Below, piece after piece: positions 14,357 to 15,007 of a stretch of DNA of 15,007 nucleotides. This DNA is from UBA5336 sp964506685 (GTDB taxonomy: Bacteria; Pseudomonadota; Alphaproteobacteria; Caulobacterales; Hyphomonadaceae): NCBI GenBank assembly GCA_964506685.1, contig CAZDMQ010000077.1, positions 1 to 15,007 of the forward strand. The letters run 5' to 3'. The notes beneath the pieces were generated by a model. That model saw nothing but the letters and a program-made list of their open reading frames with translations. It ran no database searches and was not told the DNA's origin. Each line of letters opens with the position of its first letter. Within the stretch, counting starts at the first letter, position 1. Both the position numbers and the translations under genes were made by a program.

Positions 14357-14947
14357 ATGTTGCCCTGGCGGCCCCTCGGCCTTGCCCTCATCGCGCTGCT
14401 GGCAGCGTCCCTCGCACGGGCCGAGCCGGAGCTCTATGACGAGGATGACACGGTGCCGGACACGCCCTATGTGGTGCGCGGCTGGCTGGAGCATGGCCGC
14501 TTCCTGCCGAGCAACATGCTGCTCGACATGAAGCTCGACAGTGGCGCGCTGACCTCCTCGATCCATGCCGAGATCCGCGGCTATTACACCGAGGATGGCG
14601 AGCGGCTCAGCGATGAGGCGGCCTATGCGGCGGTGACCTCGGGTGGCGGGCCATCGGCGATTGTCGAATTCGTCGTCGAGAATGAGGGCGAGCGCCGGCT
14701 TCGCGCGCGCCGCCACGTGGTGCGCTGGGCGAAGATCAAGGGCAAGACCGACACGACGATCACCCGGCCGGTGGTGGAACTCGAATTCTGCATTGCCGGG
14801 GTCTATGTAAAGGAGGAGGTGAACCTCTCCGAACGCGACCATCTCAACTATCCGGTGCTGATCGGGCGCAACATGCTGAAGGCGGCGGACATCCTCGTCG
14901 ACAGCCGCGAGAGCTATACCTACAAGTCGAGGTGCGAGCGGCCCTGA
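14357..14947 (+). CDS. secreted retropepsin-like aspartic protease (RimB / PF05618-type)
   Basis: The product is 196 aa. A Sec signal peptide ends near A-R-A|E (residue 22), so the protein is probably periplasmic. The mature part carries M-K-L-D-S-G-A-L-T-S-S-I-H-A with the aspartic-protease triad D61-S62-G63, and near the end Y-P-V-L-I-G-R-N-M-L, the conserved closing motif of this family. The family was once labelled putative ATP-dependent zinc protease (DUF785) and is now placed among retropepsin-like proteases. AGGAGG (14346-14351) five bases before ATG 14357 sets the start; the longer in-frame upstream reading overlaps the ligase gene and is a shadow. The gene is 128 bases after the ligase on the same strand, so co-transcription is possible but not shown. 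The natural substrate is unknown. Confidence 0.85.
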   Translation: MLPWRPLGLALIALLAASLARAEPELYDEDDTVPDTPYVVRGWLEHGRFLPSNMLLDMKLDSGALTSSIHAEIRGYYTEDGERLSDEAAYAAVTSGGGPSAIVEFVVENEGERRLRARRHVVRWAKIKGKTDTTITRPVVELEFCIAGVYVKEEVNLSERDHLNYPVLIGRNMLKAADILVDSRESYTYKSRCERP

Positions 14948-15007
14948 GGGGGGGCGTGCGTCTTTGATCGCAGAATGCCTGACGCGCGGACGGCAGGCAG
15001 GCTATGG

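Noticed and set aside
14977..14998. GCCTG/CAGGC inverted repeat after the protease gene
   Set aside because: It has 5-base arms with a 12-base loop and no T-tract; too weak to call a terminator, and the window ends nine bases later.

Overview
This is a high-GC chromosomal window with strong G/C preference at third codon positions. It carries a Caulobacter-type (cpa) Flp/Tad pilus locus flanked by housekeeping and accessory genes. The gene order pilA-cpaA-cpaB-cpaC-cpaD-cpaE-cpaF-tadB-tadC and the CpaD, CpaE and secretin types point to an alphaproteobacterium, probably near Caulobacterales/Maricaulales/Hyphomonadaceae. The exact genus cannot be told from sequence reading alone.

Layout. Positions 6-82 (minus) hold a complete tRNA-Arg(CCU) gene. 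About 20 bases away, a divergent gene (104-931, plus) encodes an SNase-like protein with a Tat-type lipoprotein signal. Convergent with it, a two-gene minus-strand unit (967-2129) encodes two TadE-type pseudopilins with TGATG translational coupling. A divergent regulatory region of about 320 bases (2130-2452) separates them from the pilin gene pilA (2453-2605). A strong intrinsic terminator follows pilA. Then comes a tightly packed run from 2766 to 11431: cpaA (prepilin peptidase), cpaB, cpaC (secretin), cpaD (lipoprotein), cpaE (MinD-like localisation ATPase), cpaF (motor ATPase), tadB and tadC (inner-membrane platform). Gaps in the run are mostly 3 to 24 bases, with one 1-base overlap.

How they work together. 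CpaA should cut the pilin and both pseudopilins, since all three share a G|x-[ST]-A-[IV]-E junction. CpaF with TadB/TadC drives pilin polymerisation at the inner membrane, CpaE places the machine, and CpaB, CpaC and CpaD form the periplasmic and outer-membrane channel. TadD- and TadG-type genes are not in the window.

Downstream, 11432-12335 is very GC-rich and holds one plausible unknown minus-strand gene (11539-12027) plus short hairpin and repeat sequences. It is followed by a feruloyl-CoA synthase-like ligase (12336-14228) and a secreted retropepsin-like (RimB/DUF785-type) aspartic protease (14357-14947). Neither looks functionally tied to the pilus. No IS element, phage gene, CRISPR array or toxin-antitoxin pair was seen. 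The core of the window is a known system. The less explained parts are the regulatory sequences around pilA, the acidic N-terminus of CpaE, the altered active site of the SNase-like protein and the orphan gene at 11539-12027.
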